Shown here one piece after another: positions 27,024-27,413 of a stretch of 27,413 nt of DNA. Positions within the stretch are counted from its first letter, which is position 1. Every line of letters starts with the position of its first letter. The translations under genes and the position numbers were made by a program. The notes under the pieces were generated by a model. That model was given only the letters and a program-made list of their open reading frames with translations. It did not search any database and was not told the DNA's origin. Source of the DNA: a virus; IMG/VR virus record IMGVR_UViG_3300030419_004446, positions 1 through 27,413 of that record; one strand, given 5' to 3'.

Positions 27024-27311
27024 ATGAAAGTAAAAGAATTAATGGAAAGAGCGGCTGTAGATAAAGTACCTACAGGTAGGGTTATAGCTTATATTAAAGA
27101 TGGGTTAGAAGAGATTAATACTATTTCTGAAACTCATGTTACTACTCAACGAATAGATATTACTAAGGATCAAAGGTTTTATGAATTGCCAAAAGATGTA
27201 ATAAAACTTCTATCCGTTAGATGTAAAAATCATTTAAATAGTAAAGATGAGTTTAGAGCGATACCTAGACTTATTTATGAACCAGTAATTAAAGATGCGG
27301 ATGGTAGTTAA
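27024..27311 (+). CDS. Neck/adaptor-like protein (95 aa)
   Basis: AAAGGAAAATT precedes the ATG at 27024. The small protein starts with helices (MKVKELMERAAVDKVPTGRV, then IAYIKDGLEEINTI) and continues with a beta segment (RFYELPKDVIKLLSVRCKNH). That helical-then-beta arrangement recalls head-completion/adaptor proteins near portals, where similar 'ELP.D.ik' segments occur. It overlaps the next gene as TAATG. Function is inferred from position and pattern. Confidence 0.55.
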   Translation: MKVKELMERAAVDKVPTGRVIAYIKDGLEEINTISETHVTTQRIDITKDQRFYELPKDVIKLLSVRCKNHLNSKDEFRAIPRLIYEPVIKDADGS

Positions 27312-27413
27312 TGGCTTCAGTTAGAAAATATGGATATTATATAAAAGGCAACAAAGTTGCTATTGTTGAAAAGGATACATCTTTTGATAATGATACAAAT
27401 TCAAGAGATTATG
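27311..27413 (+). CDS. Partial structural gene running off the right edge
   Basis: The ATG at 27311 overlaps the preceding stop as TAATG. Thirty-four codons are visible, starting MASVRKYGYYIKGNKVAIVE and still open at the edge. The 'VRKYGYYIKGNK' start is like other phage virion proteins near neck genes. Function unassigned. Confidence 0.6.
   Translation, partial: MASVRKYGYYIKGNKVAIVEKDTSFDNDTNSRDY

Overview
The window is part of an AT-rich double-stranded DNA tailed-phage genome. There are no rRNA genes, recognisable tRNAs, integrase or insertion sequences. Genes are short, tightly packed and mostly joined by ATGA or TAATG start/stop overlaps with strong AGGAGG-type ribosome binding sites. 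Two blocks diverge from about 12.73-12.91 kb: everything to the left is on the minus strand (replication, recombination and accessory genes), everything to the right is on the plus strand (packaging and virion genes). The P22-like portal, scaffold and coat order suggests a podovirus-like head. Composition and gene style fit marine metagenomic phages, but the host cannot be fixed from this sequence.

Leftward block, in transcription order from 12.2 kb: a small-protein region; a probable lysis group (secreted DUF1287 hydrolase plus tiny membrane proteins); zinc-finger and conserved phage proteins; a chain of tiny helical or membrane proteins; then a candidate ubiquitin-like conjugation cassette at 4623-7979. 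The cassette holds a 72-aa beta-grasp protein ending Gly-Gly-Asp-Gln, a 463-aa protein with an E2-like motif, a JAMM/JAB metallopeptidase with all its metal ligands, and a ThiF/E1-like enzyme. After it come an Erf-type annealing protein, a protein with an SSB-like acidic tail, an AEP primase-helicase fusion, and small genes including the start of a probable nuclease.

Rightward block: a 58-aa protein, small terminase, two uncharacterised or peptidase-like proteins, large terminase, a disordered Gly/Asn/Arg protein, an interrupted small gene, portal, scaffold, major capsid protein, two decoration-like proteins, a coiled-coil structural protein, two tandem paralogues, a neck-like protein and the start of the next gene.

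The most interesting items are (1) the compact phage-borne Ubl-E2-JAB-E1 set, whose Ubl would need two C-terminal residues trimmed, presumably by the neighbouring JAB; (2) a recurring set of intergenic elements, in both blocks and in the orientation of transcription, where long complementary arms enclose about 50-90 nt; the one before the capsid gene pairs its ribosome binding site; (3) an in-frame TGA in an otherwise well-formed small gene before the portal; and (4) several genes shorter than 50 codons that are tightly coupled to their neighbours. All functions are inferred by reading motifs, without database searches.
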